From Tsukamurella pulmonis (lineage in GTDB: Bacteria > Actinomycetota > Actinomycetes > Mycobacteriales > Mycobacteriaceae), in assembly GCF_900103175.1 (NCBI RefSeq), contig NZ_FNLF01000002.1, forward strand, positions 1,612,001 through 1,676,000: a DNA stretch of 64,000 nt, written 5' to 3'. Every line of letters starts with the position of its first letter. Position 1 is the first letter of the stretch. The notes beneath the pieces are model-generated. The model ran no database searches, had not been told where the DNA came from, and saw only the letters and a program-made list of their open reading frames with translations. Below, piece by piece: positions 37,211-46,417 of this stretch. The position numbers were made by a program, and so were the translations under genes.

Positions 37211-38836
37211 ATGCCCGGGATCCGGCTGCGCACGCAGATCCTCCTGCTCCAGGTGGCGATCATCGTCGTCAGCCTCGCCGCCGGCTTCGGCATCGTCCTG
37301 CACCGGGTCGATGCGGACACCCGCGAGGAGTACGGGCAGCGGGCGGCGGTGATCGCCGAAACGGTGGCTTCCGACACCGATGTCCGCGCCGGCGCCGCAG
37401 CCCAGTCGGCCGCACGCCGCGCGGGCCGTCCCGCCTCCCGCGAGGAGCTCGCGGCCGCTCCGCTGCAGCGCCAGGCCGTGGCCATCACCGAACGGACGGG
37501 CGTGCTCTTCGTGGTGATCGCCGACGATGCGGGGTACCGCATCGCCCACCCGGACCCGGCTCAGCTGGCTGCGCCGCTCAGCACGGACCCGTCCACCGCG
37601 CTCGGCGGCGACGTCGAGGTAACGCGGCAGCAGGGCACCCTGGGTGACTCGGTGCGGGCGAAGGCGCCGGTCCTGGATGCGGACGGCACCGTCGTCGGAC
37701 TGGTGAGCGTGGGCATCTCGACGGAGACCGTCGCGCGGGACGCGCGGCACACCCTCCTCCTGCTGGCGGGACTCGCTGCCCTCGCCCTCGTCGTCGGCGT
37801 CATCGGTTCCGCCCTCCTGGCCCGACGGTGGCGCCGCCTCACCCTCGGGCTGGAGCCGGAGGAGATGGCGGAACTGATCCGCGAACAGAACGCCGTCCTG
37901 TACTCGGGCTCGGAAGGAGTGATCGCCATCGACGCGCAGGGCATCGTCCGCGTGATCAACGACCGGGCCCGCGAGCTGCTCGGCGTCACCGCCGCGACGG
38001 GAACCCCGCTCGCGGACCTCGGCCTGACCGAGCGGGTCGCCGGGGTCGTCGCGACGCCGACCGAGGTGCCCGTCGCGGCGGCCGTGAACGAGCGGGTCGT
38101 ACTCGTGGCCTCGCGCCGCGTACATCGCGGCGACACCGATCTCGGCACCGTGCTCACCGCCGTCGACCGCACCGACGTCGAGGCGCTGACCCGTGAGCTC
38201 GACTCGGTGCAGGCGATGAGCGCGGCACTGCGCGCGCAGCGCCACGAGTCGGCGAACCGGGTCCACGTCGTCGCCGGACTGCTTCGCGACGGCCGCACCG
38301 ATGAGGCCCTGGCCTACCTCGACGAGATCGCCGGCCGCGCGGGCGTCCTCCCGGTCTCCGGCCTCGACCGACTCGACGAGCCGCACCTGCGGGCCTTCGT
38401 CTCCGCCAAGGCGGCGCGGGCCCGCGAACGGGGAGTCGTCCTGCGCGTCGGCGCCGACACCGCGCTCGTCGGCGTGCTCACGCACCTGGTCGATACCACC
38501 ACCCTCGTCGGCAACCTCCTCGACAACGCCATCGACGCGGCCGGCGACGGCCCCGAACCGCGAGAGGTGGAACTCGACGTGCTCCGCGACGGCGACGACC
38601 TCGCCGTCATCGTCGTCGACAGCGGCCCCGGCTTCGCCGTCGACGACCCGTTCGCCGAGGGGGTGAGCACCCGCACCGACCCGACGGTGCCCGGCGGGCG
38701 CGGGCTCGGGCTGGTCATCGCGAGGCAGGTCGCCCGCGGGCACGGGGGAGACGTGAGCGTGGTCGCCCGGGGCGGCGACGGGGAGCCCACCACCGTGATG
38801 GCCACACTGCCCGAGGGGGTGCGCGACGATGCCTGA
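37211..38836 (+). CDS. CitA/DpiB-type sensor histidine kinase
   Basis: This 541-residue sensor kinase has a first transmembrane helix (QILLLQVAIIVVSLAAGFGI), an extracytoplasmic PAS-like sensor (about 30-175, with VLFVVIADDAGYRIAHPDP) and a second helix (LLLLAGLAALALVVGVIGS). A cytoplasmic PAS domain (EGVIAIDAQGIVRVINDRA) leads to a kinase core with QRHESANRVHVVAGLL (phosphorylated His), NLLDNAIDAAG and GGRGLGLVIARQVARGHGG. The layout is that of citrate or dicarboxylate sensors. The gene follows the citrate transporter by 28 bases and overlaps its response regulator by eight, so it probably senses citrate. Confidence 0.9.
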   Translation: MPGIRLRTQILLLQVAIIVVSLAAGFGIVLHRVDADTREEYGQRAAVIAETVASDTDVRAGAAAQSAARRAGRPASREELAAAPLQRQAVAITERTGVLFVVIADDAGYRIAHPDPAQLAAPLSTDPSTALGGDVEVTRQQGTLGDSVRAKAPVLDADGTVVGLVSVGISTETVARDARHTLLLLAGLAALALVVGVIGSALLARRWRRLTLGLEPEEMAELIREQNAVLYSGSEGVIAIDAQGIVRVINDRARELLGVTAATGTPLADLGLTERVAGVVATPTEVPVAAAVNERVVLVASRRVHRGDTDLGTVLTAVDRTDVEALTRELDSVQAMSAALRAQRHESANRVHVVAGLLRDGRTDEALAYLDEIAGRAGVLPVSGLDRLDEPHLRAFVSAKAARARERGVVLRVGADTALVGVLTHLVDTTTLVGNLLDNAIDAAGDGPEPREVELDVLRDGDDLAVIVVDSGPGFAVDDPFAEGVSTRTDPTVPGGRGLGLVIARQVARGHGGDVSVVARGGDGEPTTVMATLPEGVRDDA

Positions 38837-39488
38837 CGACCTGCGGATCCTCGTGGTCGACGACGACTTCCGGGTGGCCGCGATGCACGCGCAGATCGTG
38901 GACGCCATGGTCGGTCTCACCACGGCGGGCTCCGCGCGCACGCTGTCGGAGGCGCGCGCGATCCTGAGCCGCGACCGGGTCGACCTCGCCCTCGTCGACG
39001 TCTACCTCCCCGACGGCTCCGGCATCGATCTGGTCCGCGAGATGCGCTGTGACGCCTTCATCCTCGGCGCCGCGGACGACGCCGTCAGCGTGCGGGAGGG
39101 CTTCGCGGCGGGCGCGCTGCAGTACCTCATCAAGCCCTTCGCGACGACGGAGCTCGCTCGCCGGCTCGGCGCCTACACGGCGTACCGCCGGATCCTGGGG
39201 ACGGCGGAGGTCACCCAGGAGCAGGTCGACGCCGCCGCCTCGGTGCTGCGCAGTGAACGGCCGCCTCAGCGCCGCGACGAGGGCGGCTCCGTCACCGAAC
39301 GACGGATCGTCGAAGCGCTGCGCGCCGCACACGCACCGATGCTCGCCGACGACATCGCCGCCGAGGTCGGCGTCTCGCCGGCGACCGCCCGCCGGTACCT
39401 CGCGGAGCTGGTCCGGGACGGCACGCTCACGATGGCGCTGCAGTACGGCGCCACCGGCAGACCGCGGCAGCGGTACACGCTGAGCTGA
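38829..39488 (+). CDS. CitB/DpiA-type response regulator
   Basis: This 219-residue regulator has a receiver domain (LRILVVDDDFRVAAMHAQIV with the acidic pocket, phospho-acceptor Asp in LALVDVYLPDGSG, then QYLIKPF). A C-terminal helix-turn-helix of the CitB type (ADDIAAEVGVSPATARRYLA) follows. It probably activates the citrate transporter gene upstream in response to the kinase, whose 3' end it overlaps by eight bases. Confidence 0.9.
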   Translation: MPDDLRILVVDDDFRVAAMHAQIVDAMVGLTTAGSARTLSEARAILSRDRVDLALVDVYLPDGSGIDLVREMRCDAFILGAADDAVSVREGFAAGALQYLIKPFATTELARRLGAYTAYRRILGTAEVTQEQVDAAASVLRSERPPQRRDEGGSVTERRIVEALRAAHAPMLADDIAAEVGVSPATARRYLAELVRDGTLTMALQYGATGRPRQRYTLS

Positions 39489-39574
39489 ACCGGCTTCCGC
39501 ACGGCGCGGTGTCCGCGAGCGGATCGATCGACTCGCCGGGTACCGCGCCCCCGGTGGCGCTAGAGTCCGAAGCC

Positions 39575-40759
39575 ATGAGGATCACTCGGCTCGCTCTCGC
39601 CGCCACCACCGCACTGCTCGGCGCCGGACTGGTCGCGACGCCGGCCGGCGCGGCGCCCGCCCTCTCGGGCCTCGACGTCGCGAACTACGCGGGGCCGGTC
39701 CCGGCGACGGGCGGCGAGCAGATCCGTTCCGTCCCGCTCGATCCGGCGGTGTCGCTGCCGGGTGCGGGCACCGCCAAGCGCGTGCTGTACTCGACCACCG
39801 ATCAGCACGGTAAGCCCGCGACCAGCACCGGGGCGATCTTCGTGCCGAAGGGCACCGCGCCCGCGGGCGGCTGGCCCGTGATCGCGTGGGCGCACGGCAC
39901 CGTCGGCCTCGGCGACGACTGCGCCCCGTCGGCGAACCCCCGGTCCGACCGGGACCGGCAGTACCTCGGTCACTGGCTCTCGCAGGGCTACGCCATCGTG
40001 GCCTCCGACTACGCCGGCCTCGGGACGCCGGGCCTGATGAGCTACCTCAACAGCGTCTCGACGGCCCACAACGTCGTGGACTCCGTGGTGGCGGCCCACG
40101 CCGACCGCGCGCTGAACCTGTCGAAGAAGTGGGCCATCGTCGGCCAGTCGCAGGGCGGCGGCGCGGCGGTCAACAGTGCGCGCTGGGCGAGCGAGTTCAG
40201 CGCCGGGAGCGGCCTGGACTACCGCGGGGTCGTGGCCACCGGTACGCCCTTCAAGATCGAGGAGGTCGTCAAGAACGTCGGCCCCGACACCGGTCTGCCG
40301 GGCGGCCTCAGCTCCGCCGCCACCTCGTACACCGCGTACATCCTCGCCGGCCTCCGGGAGGCGAACCCCGGCGTCGACTTCGACTCCGTGCTCACCCCGC
40401 GCGGCAAGCAGGCCGCCGCGAAGGCGGAGACGCAGTGCTACGCGCAGCTCAGCAGCAGCCTCGCGGGGCAGAAGCCGACCGACTTCGTCAGCGCCAAGGT
40501 CAGCACGGTGCCCGGTGCGAGCGCGGCCCTCGACAAGTACATGGGCACCCCCACCTCGGGGTACGACCGGCCGGTCTTCCTGGGCGTCGGCCTCAAGGAC
40601 ACCGACGTGCCGGTGCAGTCCTCGATCGCGCTGGCCGCGGCGCTGAAGAAGAGCGGGACGCAGGTCGAGCTGCATCAGTACCCGGACGCCGATCACAGCG
40701 GCGCCGTCCTCGAATCGATGAAGGACTCCACGCCGTTCCTGGCACGCGTCTTCGCCTGA
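39575..40759 (+). CDS. Secreted lipase/esterase (secretory LIP family)
   Basis: This 394-residue protein starts with a signal peptide (MRITRLALAATTALLGAGLV, cleaved near PAGAAPA). An alpha/beta hydrolase of the secretory lipase family follows: WPVIAWAHGTVGLGDDC (oxyanion region), SDYAGLGTPGLMSYL, nucleophile Ser in GQSQGGGAAV, Asp in GLKDTDVPV and His in PDADHSGAV. The protein is exported and probably splits acylglycerols or other esters. ATG 39575 is chosen because the signal peptide begins there. Confidence 0.87.
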   Translation: MRITRLALAATTALLGAGLVATPAGAAPALSGLDVANYAGPVPATGGEQIRSVPLDPAVSLPGAGTAKRVLYSTTDQHGKPATSTGAIFVPKGTAPAGGWPVIAWAHGTVGLGDDCAPSANPRSDRDRQYLGHWLSQGYAIVASDYAGLGTPGLMSYLNSVSTAHNVVDSVVAAHADRALNLSKKWAIVGQSQGGGAAVNSARWASEFSAGSGLDYRGVVATGTPFKIEEVVKNVGPDTGLPGGLSSAATSYTAYILAGLREANPGVDFDSVLTPRGKQAAAKAETQCYAQLSSSLAGQKPTDFVSAKVSTVPGASAALDKYMGTPTSGYDRPVFLGVGLKDTDVPVQSSIALAAALKKSGTQVELHQYPDADHSGAVLESMKDSTPFLARVFA

Positions 40760-40840
40760 TCGCCGCTCGGCTCGGCGCGGCTTGACCGTGCCGCGACGGC
40801 ATGGTTTCTCCTGGAGGCACCACCACCGAGAGGAGACGCC

Positions 40841-42727
40841 GTGCCACTGCCGAACATCATCACCGTCGAGGAGTTCTTCGATTCGCCCGTCCGGGCTGCG
40901 GCGAAGATCTCGCCCGACGGCTCCCGGCTCGCCTTCCTCGCACCGTCGAACGGCCGCCTGAACGTGTGGGTGGAGGACCTCGACGGCGATGCACCGGCCC
41001 GCGCGGTCACCGCTGACGCGACCCGCAGCGTCCAGATGTTCTCCTGGACCACCGACCCGCGCTGGCTGATCTACCTGCAGGACAACGGCGGCGACGAGCG
41101 CTGGCACCTCCTGCGGGCCGACCTCGACGACCCCGGCGCACCGGCCGTGGACCTCACCCCGTTCGACGGGGCGACCACCTTCCTCATGGACCTCCCGATC
41201 GCTCGCCCCGGCATCGCGATCATCTCCACCAACGCGCGCAAGGTCGACGAGTTCGACGTCTTCGAGGTCGACATCGCCACCGGTGCGCTCACCGAGATCG
41301 AGCGCAATCCCGGCAACGTGGCCGGCTGGGTGTACGGCGCCGACGGCTCCCTCTACGCCTCCACGCAGGACGCCGCGGGCGCGATCGCGCTCTGCCGCTG
41401 GGACTCCGCCGCGCGCGAGCTGCGACCGATCGCGGAGTTCGACGGAATCGACTACCCGCTCGGCGTCTTCCCGATCGTCCCGGCACCCGACGGTGGCCTC
41501 TGGCTCGGCTCGAACCGCGGCGGCGACCTGACGCGCGTGGTGCACGTCGACGGCGCGACCGGGGCCCAGACCGAGGTCGACGCGCATCCGACCCTCGATC
41601 TCGACACCACCGGACTGGTCGCGCCGACTCTGCCGCAGCCGCTCATCGTCGATCCGCGCAGCGGTGAGCTGCTGGGCGTGCGCTATCTCGGCGAGCGGCA
41701 GGAGATCCACGCCCTGGACCCCGATTTCGGTGAGGTGCTGACGGCGTTGCGAGCGCTGTCCGACGGCGATATCGGCGCGCTCTCGTCCGATCTCGACGGG
41801 AACCGCTGGGTGGTTTCGTTCGTCCACGACCGCGACCCCGGCGCGACGCACCTCTACGACCGCCGCACCGGCGAGTCGCGGCTGCTCTTCCGCCCCTTCC
41901 CGCACCTGGATCCGGCACGGCTCGCGCCGATGTCGCCGGTGACGATCACCGCCCGCGACGGGCGCGCCCTGCCCTCGTATCTGACGCTGCCCGTCGGGGT
42001 GGAGGCGCGCGGCCTGCCGCTCGTGCTGCTGGTGCACGGCGGCCCCTGGTTCCGCGACACGTGGGGCTACCACGGCGAGGTGCAACTGCTCGCGAACCGC
42101 GGCTACGCGGTGCTGCAGGTGAACTTCCGCGGCTCCACCGGATACGGCAAGGCGCACACGCAGGCCGGCATCGGCGAGCTCGCCGGGGCCATGCACGACG
42201 ACCTCATCGACGCGGTGGAGTGGTCCGTCGCCGAGGGGATCGCCGATCGGAAGCGGCTCGCGATCTTCGGCGGCTCCTACGGCGGGTACGCCACGCTGGT
42301 CGGCGTCACCTTCACCCCGGACGTCTTCGCCGCTGCGATCGACTACGTGGGCATCTCCAGCCTGCCGAACTTCATGGCGACACTGCCGGAGATCGCGCGG
42401 CCGTACCTGGCCAACAACTGGTTCCGCTACGTCGGCGACCCGTCGGATCCGGAGCAGTTGGCCGACATGCTGGCCCGCTCACCGATCACGAGGGTCGACG
42501 AGATCCGCACCCCGCTGCTCGTGGTGCAGGGCGCCAACGACCCGCGCGTCGTGCAGGCCGAGTCCGACAACCTGGTCGCCGCGCTGCGCGAGCGCGGCGT
42601 CGAGGTCGAGTACCTGCTCAAGGCCGACGAGGGGCACGGCTTCGTCAATCCGGAGAACACCATCGAGCTCTTCCGCGCCACCGAGCGCTTCCTCGCCGAG
42701 CACCTCGGCGGGCGCACCGCTAGCTGA
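40841..42727 (+). CDS. S9 family serine peptidase (prolyl oligopeptidase-like)
   Basis: This 628-residue protein has an N-terminal beta-propeller (about 1-360; AKISPDGSRLAFLAPSNG, then further WD-like blades) and a C-terminal hydrolase with nucleophile Ser in GGSYGGYATLVG, Asp in VQGANDPRVV and His in DEGHGFVNPEN. This is the acylaminoacyl-peptidase/DPP layout and it cleaves short peptides. No signal peptide is seen, so it should be cytoplasmic. GTG 40841 has a GAGAGGAG ribosome site. Its 3' end overlaps the convergent ABC permease gene by eight bases. Confidence 0.9.
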   Translation: MPLPNIITVEEFFDSPVRAAAKISPDGSRLAFLAPSNGRLNVWVEDLDGDAPARAVTADATRSVQMFSWTTDPRWLIYLQDNGGDERWHLLRADLDDPGAPAVDLTPFDGATTFLMDLPIARPGIAIISTNARKVDEFDVFEVDIATGALTEIERNPGNVAGWVYGADGSLYASTQDAAGAIALCRWDSAARELRPIAEFDGIDYPLGVFPIVPAPDGGLWLGSNRGGDLTRVVHVDGATGAQTEVDAHPTLDLDTTGLVAPTLPQPLIVDPRSGELLGVRYLGERQEIHALDPDFGEVLTALRALSDGDIGALSSDLDGNRWVVSFVHDRDPGATHLYDRRTGESRLLFRPFPHLDPARLAPMSPVTITARDGRALPSYLTLPVGVEARGLPLVLLVHGGPWFRDTWGYHGEVQLLANRGYAVLQVNFRGSTGYGKAHTQAGIGELAGAMHDDLIDAVEWSVAEGIADRKRLAIFGGSYGGYATLVGVTFTPDVFAAAIDYVGISSLPNFMATLPEIARPYLANNWFRYVGDPSDPEQLADMLARSPITRVDEIRTPLLVVQGANDPRVVQAESDNLVAALRERGVEVEYLLKADEGHGFVNPENTIELFRATERFLAEHLGGRTAS

Positions 42728-43607
42728 CGATGTCCTTGGTGCGGAACCCGCGGACGGCCAGGGCGAAGAAGACCACCCCGATGCTCACCGAGAGGGAGAC
42801 GCCCTGCGCCATCGACGCCCACTCGATGCTCGGCTGCAGCAGATCGGTCCAGGCGTACTGCCAGTGCGCGGGGAGTGCGGAGCGCAGGCCGCCGAGCGCC
42901 GTGACCTGATCGAGGACGCTGCCGATCACCGTCAGGCCGACGGCGCCGCCGACCGCGGCCAGCGGTGCGTCGGTGCGCGTCGAGAGCCACAGTGCGAGAC
43001 CGGCGGTGGCCAGCTCGGAGACGATGATGAAGCCCGCCGCCAGCAGCAGCCGCCACAGCCCCTCGTTCGCGGGGATCGCCGTGTTCGCCGGCGTCTGCAG
43101 CGGCCCCCACCCGTAGGCGAGAGTGCCGGCGACCAGCGCGACGGCGACCAACAGGGCGACGGACGCGACCGAGAGGATCAGCGCGACGATCGCCTTCGTG
43201 GTCAGCAGCCGCGTGCGCGGGACGGGAGCGGCCAGCAGGTACCGCAGCGAGGACCAGTCCGCCTCCGAGGCCACCGCATCGCCGAAGTACAGCGCCACGG
43301 GGATCACCAGCAGGAAGCCGGTGCCCGCGATGAGCACGGTGGCGGTCAGGTTCAGGCCCGAGGCGGTGGCGACGTCGAACATCGACGGCCGCCCGCTGTC
43401 CCGGCCGCCCTCGTCGGTGCCGACGGCCAGCGCGATGATGAGCACGATCGGCAGCGCGGCGAGCAGCGCACCCATCACCAGGGTGCGCCGGCGCCGCAGC
43501 TGGCGCGCCAGCTCGACGCGGACCGTCAGGGTGCGGCCCGGCGTGTAGCCGGGCGCGGCGCCGTGTGCGGAATCCGGCTGGGGCGCCGGGTTCGTCGTGG
43601 TGGTCAT
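42720..43607 (-). CDS. ABC transporter permease (ABC-2 type)
   Basis: This 295-residue membrane protein has six hydrophobic segments, starting with TLVMGALLAALPIVLIIAL and continuing with LTATVLIAGTGFLLVIPVAL, then IVALILSVASVALLVAVAL, and ending GVVFFALAVRGFRTK. This is the pattern of ABC-2 exporters. The YFGDAVASEADWSSLRYLLA stretch is a typical coupling region. ATG 43607 overlaps the stop of the ATPase fusion gene by four bases, so the two are the halves of one exporter. The substrate is unknown. Confidence 0.87.
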   Translation of the reverse strand: MTTTTNPAPQPDSAHGAAPGYTPGRTLTVRVELARQLRRRRTLVMGALLAALPIVLIIALAVGTDEGGRDSGRPSMFDVATASGLNLTATVLIAGTGFLLVIPVALYFGDAVASEADWSSLRYLLAAPVPRTRLLTTKAIVALILSVASVALLVAVALVAGTLAYGWGPLQTPANTAIPANEGLWRLLLAAGFIIVSELATAGLALWLSTRTDAPLAAVGGAVGLTVIGSVLDQVTALGGLRSALPAHWQYAWTDLLQPSIEWASMAQGVSLSVSIGVVFFALAVRGFRTKDIVS

Positions 43608-46138
43608 GCCTCGTCTCCCGTCAGCTGGAGGAACGCGTCTTCGAGGGTGCGGGAGGCACCCTCCTCACCCGCCTGCACGATCTCGTCGACCGTGCCCGCG
43701 GCGAGGAGCCTGCCGCGGCGCAGCACCACCACGTGCGTGCACGTCTGCTCGACCTCGGCGAGCAGGTGGCTGGAGACGATCACGGTGCGCCCCGTGGCGC
43801 CGTAGCGCACGATCGCGTCCCGCATCTCGCGGATCTGCGACGGGTCGAGGCCGTTGGTCGGCTCGTCGAGCACCAGCACGTCCGGCATGCCGAGCATCGC
43901 CTGTGCGATGGCGAGCCGCTGCCGCATGCCCTGCGAGTACGTCCGCACGGGCCGCTCCAGGGCGGTGCCGAGGTCGGCGATCGCGAGCGCCTCCTCGAGA
44001 TGCGCTTCCGCGACGGGGCGACCCGTCGCGCGCCAGTACAGGTCGAGATTCGCGCGCCCGGACAGGTGCGGCAGGAAGCCCGCGCCCTCGACGAACGCGC
44101 CGACCCGGGACAGCACCGGCGCGCCGGGGCGGATCGCATGCCCGAAGACCCGGATCCCGCCCTCGTCGGGCGTGATGAGACCCATCAGCATCCGCAGCGT
44201 GGTGGTCTTGCCAGCGCCGTTGGGGCCGAGCAGTCCGAGGACCTGCCCACGGTCTACGCGGAAGGTGACGTCCTGCACGCTGTAGCCGTCGCCGCCGGCG
44301 TACTTCTTCGACAGGTCGGTGACCTGCAGGGCCACGTCGGCGAGCGCGGGATCCGCCGCCGGGGCGCCCCGCGGGCGGCGCACGAGCAGCACCGCCGCCG
44401 CGATCGCCAGCGCCGCCACCGGCAGGGCCCACACCCACGTGGGCAGCGGCGCCGGAGCGGTCTTCAGTGCGGGCACCTCCGGCACGGTGAGCGGCCCGGT
44501 CGCCGTGATCGAGTAGGCGGCGGGTGCCTGCGGCGTGAGGTAGGCCAGATCGGTGGTGGCGAACGCGACGCGCATCCGGTGGCCTGCGGCGAACTCGTGG
44601 TCGATGACGGGGAGCCGGATCGTGGTGGTGGCCGAGCCGCCGGTCAGCGGGATGCGGATCGGGGCGGCCAGCTGCTGGGGCAGCAGTTGTGTCCCCTCGG
44701 GGCCGGCGTCGTAGAGCTTGGCGAAGAGCACCGCCTCGGGCGCCGCGGACTCGATCTTGATCGTCACCGTCGGGCCGCCGGTCACGGTGACGGGCTCGGC
44801 GAGCGGTTCGGAGTCGAAGACGGCGGCCTGCGACGGCAGGTCGCGGGAGAACCCGCCCGCGCCCAGCGCCGCCGCCGAGGAGGCGAGGGCGCCGAGTCCG
44901 GGCACTCCGGAGATCGACGGGGGAGCGCCGCCCGGCGGGTTCTCCGCGCGCTGCGGTTCGCCCGGCAGGGCGAGTGTGCGGGTGATGCTCCCGCCGAGTC
45001 CGGGGTAGGAGTCGGTGCTCGAGGCGCGGACGGTGCGCTCGCCGCTCTCGCGGTCGATGCCGCCGGAACGCGACACATGGAACGCCGGAACCGCCGGGGC
45101 GTCGAGGTTCTTGAGGTAGCGGTCGAACCACTCGGCCGTGCGTGCGTTCACGCGCGCGTCCTCGGCGCTGCCCGCGTCGTGCCCGCCCGCGATCCAGTCG
45201 ACCGCGACCGGGGCGCCGTTGGCGGCGATCCGCTGCGCGGCGGCGTCGGCGTGCTCGAGCGGGAACAGCGAGTCCAGCTCGCCCTGCGCGAGGTAGGTGG
45301 GGACGCGGATGTCCGCCCCGACCGAGGCGGGGCTGCGCGCCGCGAGCAGCGCGCGGTCCGCGTCGGTGAGGGCACCGCCCTGCGCGACCCGCGTGTACAT
45401 CTCGCACACCGCGGGCTCGAAACGGGGGCAGCCGCCGCCCATCGTGAACAGGATTCCGGCCCATTGCTTCTTGTAGACCCCGCCGGGGAAGAGTGCCTGC
45501 TCGAGATCCCAGTAGGTGATGCGGGGAGCGATCGCGTCCACCCGCTCGTCGTGCCCGGCCAGCAGCAGCGCGAGGGCCCCGCCGTAGCTGCCTCCCGCGA
45601 CGCCGACGCGCGGGTCGCCGGGGCGGTCCTGCTGCACGTCCGGCCGGGCGGCCAGCCAGTCCAGGAGTTTGCGGGCGTCGGCGACCTCGGCATCGGGGGA
45701 GTCGAGGCCGACGAGCCCGGTCGACTTCCCGAATCCGCGTGCGGTGTAGGTCAGGACCGCGTACCCGCGCCCGGCGAGTTGCTCGGCCTCAGCGCGCACG
45801 TCCTCCTTGGAGCCGCCGAAGCCGTGCGCCAGGATCACCGCCGGGACCCGGTCGGCGCCGTCGGGTCGGAAGAACGACGTGTCCAGGCTGACCCCGGCCC
45901 CGTCGATCGCCTGATCGGTGCGCTGGAACGACGGTGCGCCGCGCCCGGCGAGGCCGCAGGCGGCGAACGCGCCGAGGATGATCACGACGGCGGCGAGCGC
46001 CGCGGCGGTGACGAGGGGGCGCTTCGCAGCGCCGCGCAGAGCGCGAGGTGGGGGCACTCGCCCAGGATATGTGCGCTGCCGCGGACGCGCCGCCGGGCAG
46101 AGTTCGCTCGCGGCGAAAAATGCTTTGCGATACCTCAT
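43604..46138 (-). CDS. S15/CocE-type hydrolase fused to an ABC transporter ATPase
   Basis: This 844-residue fusion has a coherent membrane order. A short N-terminus and a first helix (ALAAVVIILGAFAACGLAG) precede an extracytoplasmic alpha/beta hydrolase of the X-Pro dipeptidyl-peptidase S15/CocE type (about 70-545; ILAHGFGGSKED, nucleophile Ser in GGSYGGALAL, WIAGGHDAG, and a jelly-roll C-terminal part). A second helix (VWALPVAALAIAAAVLLV, about 566-583) returns to the cytoplasm. The ABC ATPase follows: GPNGAGKTTTLRM (Walker A), TYSQGMRQRLAIA (signature), VLVLDEPTNG (Walker B). The permease gene overlaps downstream. ATG 46138 is the assumed start; a GTG near 46057 is possible. Confidence 0.85.
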   Translation of the reverse strand: MRYRKAFFAASELCPAARPRQRTYPGRVPPPRALRGAAKRPLVTAAALAAVVIILGAFAACGLAGRGAPSFQRTDQAIDGAGVSLDTSFFRPDGADRVPAVILAHGFGGSKEDVRAEAEQLAGRGYAVLTYTARGFGKSTGLVGLDSPDAEVADARKLLDWLAARPDVQQDRPGDPRVGVAGGSYGGALALLLAGHDERVDAIAPRITYWDLEQALFPGGVYKKQWAGILFTMGGGCPRFEPAVCEMYTRVAQGGALTDADRALLAARSPASVGADIRVPTYLAQGELDSLFPLEHADAAAQRIAANGAPVAVDWIAGGHDAGSAEDARVNARTAEWFDRYLKNLDAPAVPAFHVSRSGGIDRESGERTVRASSTDSYPGLGGSITRTLALPGEPQRAENPPGGAPPSISGVPGLGALASSAAALGAGGFSRDLPSQAAVFDSEPLAEPVTVTGGPTVTIKIESAAPEAVLFAKLYDAGPEGTQLLPQQLAAPIRIPLTGGSATTTIRLPVIDHEFAAGHRMRVAFATTDLAYLTPQAPAAYSITATGPLTVPEVPALKTAPAPLPTWVWALPVAALAIAAAVLLVRRPRGAPAADPALADVALQVTDLSKKYAGGDGYSVQDVTFRVDRGQVLGLLGPNGAGKTTTLRMLMGLITPDEGGIRVFGHAIRPGAPVLSRVGAFVEGAGFLPHLSGRANLDLYWRATGRPVAEAHLEEALAIADLGTALERPVRTYSQGMRQRLAIAQAMLGMPDVLVLDEPTNGLDPSQIREMRDAIVRYGATGRTVIVSSHLLAEVEQTCTHVVVLRRGRLLAAGTVDEIVQAGEEGASRTLEDAFLQLTGDEA

Positions 46139-46417
46139 CGGGCGGTGTCAGAGTGGTGCTCGGCATTGATCGGGGAGCGGCCGGAGCGGGGTACCGCGAC
46201 CGGTTCCGCGCGTTCGAACCGGCAGAACCGACCAGTGGCACGGCCCGTACTGGGCCCAGGGGGTTCGAGTCCCCCGCACGCCGTCCCGCCGGGAGCGCGG
46301 GCGGCGGCCGCCCTGCGATGCCCCGGCCATTACCCGGGACATCCCGCCGTCGCCGCCCGCCCGGCGGAGCGGTGCACAACGACCAGGCCTGCGGGCCGCC
46401 ACGAGAGGAGAACCACC
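46139..46417 (+). other. Intergenic region with a tRNA T-arm-like hairpin
   Basis: The region separates the hydrolase-ABC gene and the slipin-like gene. It contains GGGGG-TTCGAGT-CCCCC (46259-46275), which looks like a tRNA T-arm, preceded by the palindrome ctgggcccag at 46250. No matching acceptor, D-arm or anticodon arm can be built, so no tRNA is called. Otherwise nothing is recognised except the promoter and ribosome site of the next gene. Confidence 0.4.

Noticed and set aside
46141-46290. tRNA or tRNA-Sec candidate suggested by GGGGG-TTCGAGT-CCCCC
   Set aside because: Only the T-arm-like hairpin is convincing. No complementary acceptor, D-arm or anticodon arm with a normal loop can be built within 100 bases upstream.
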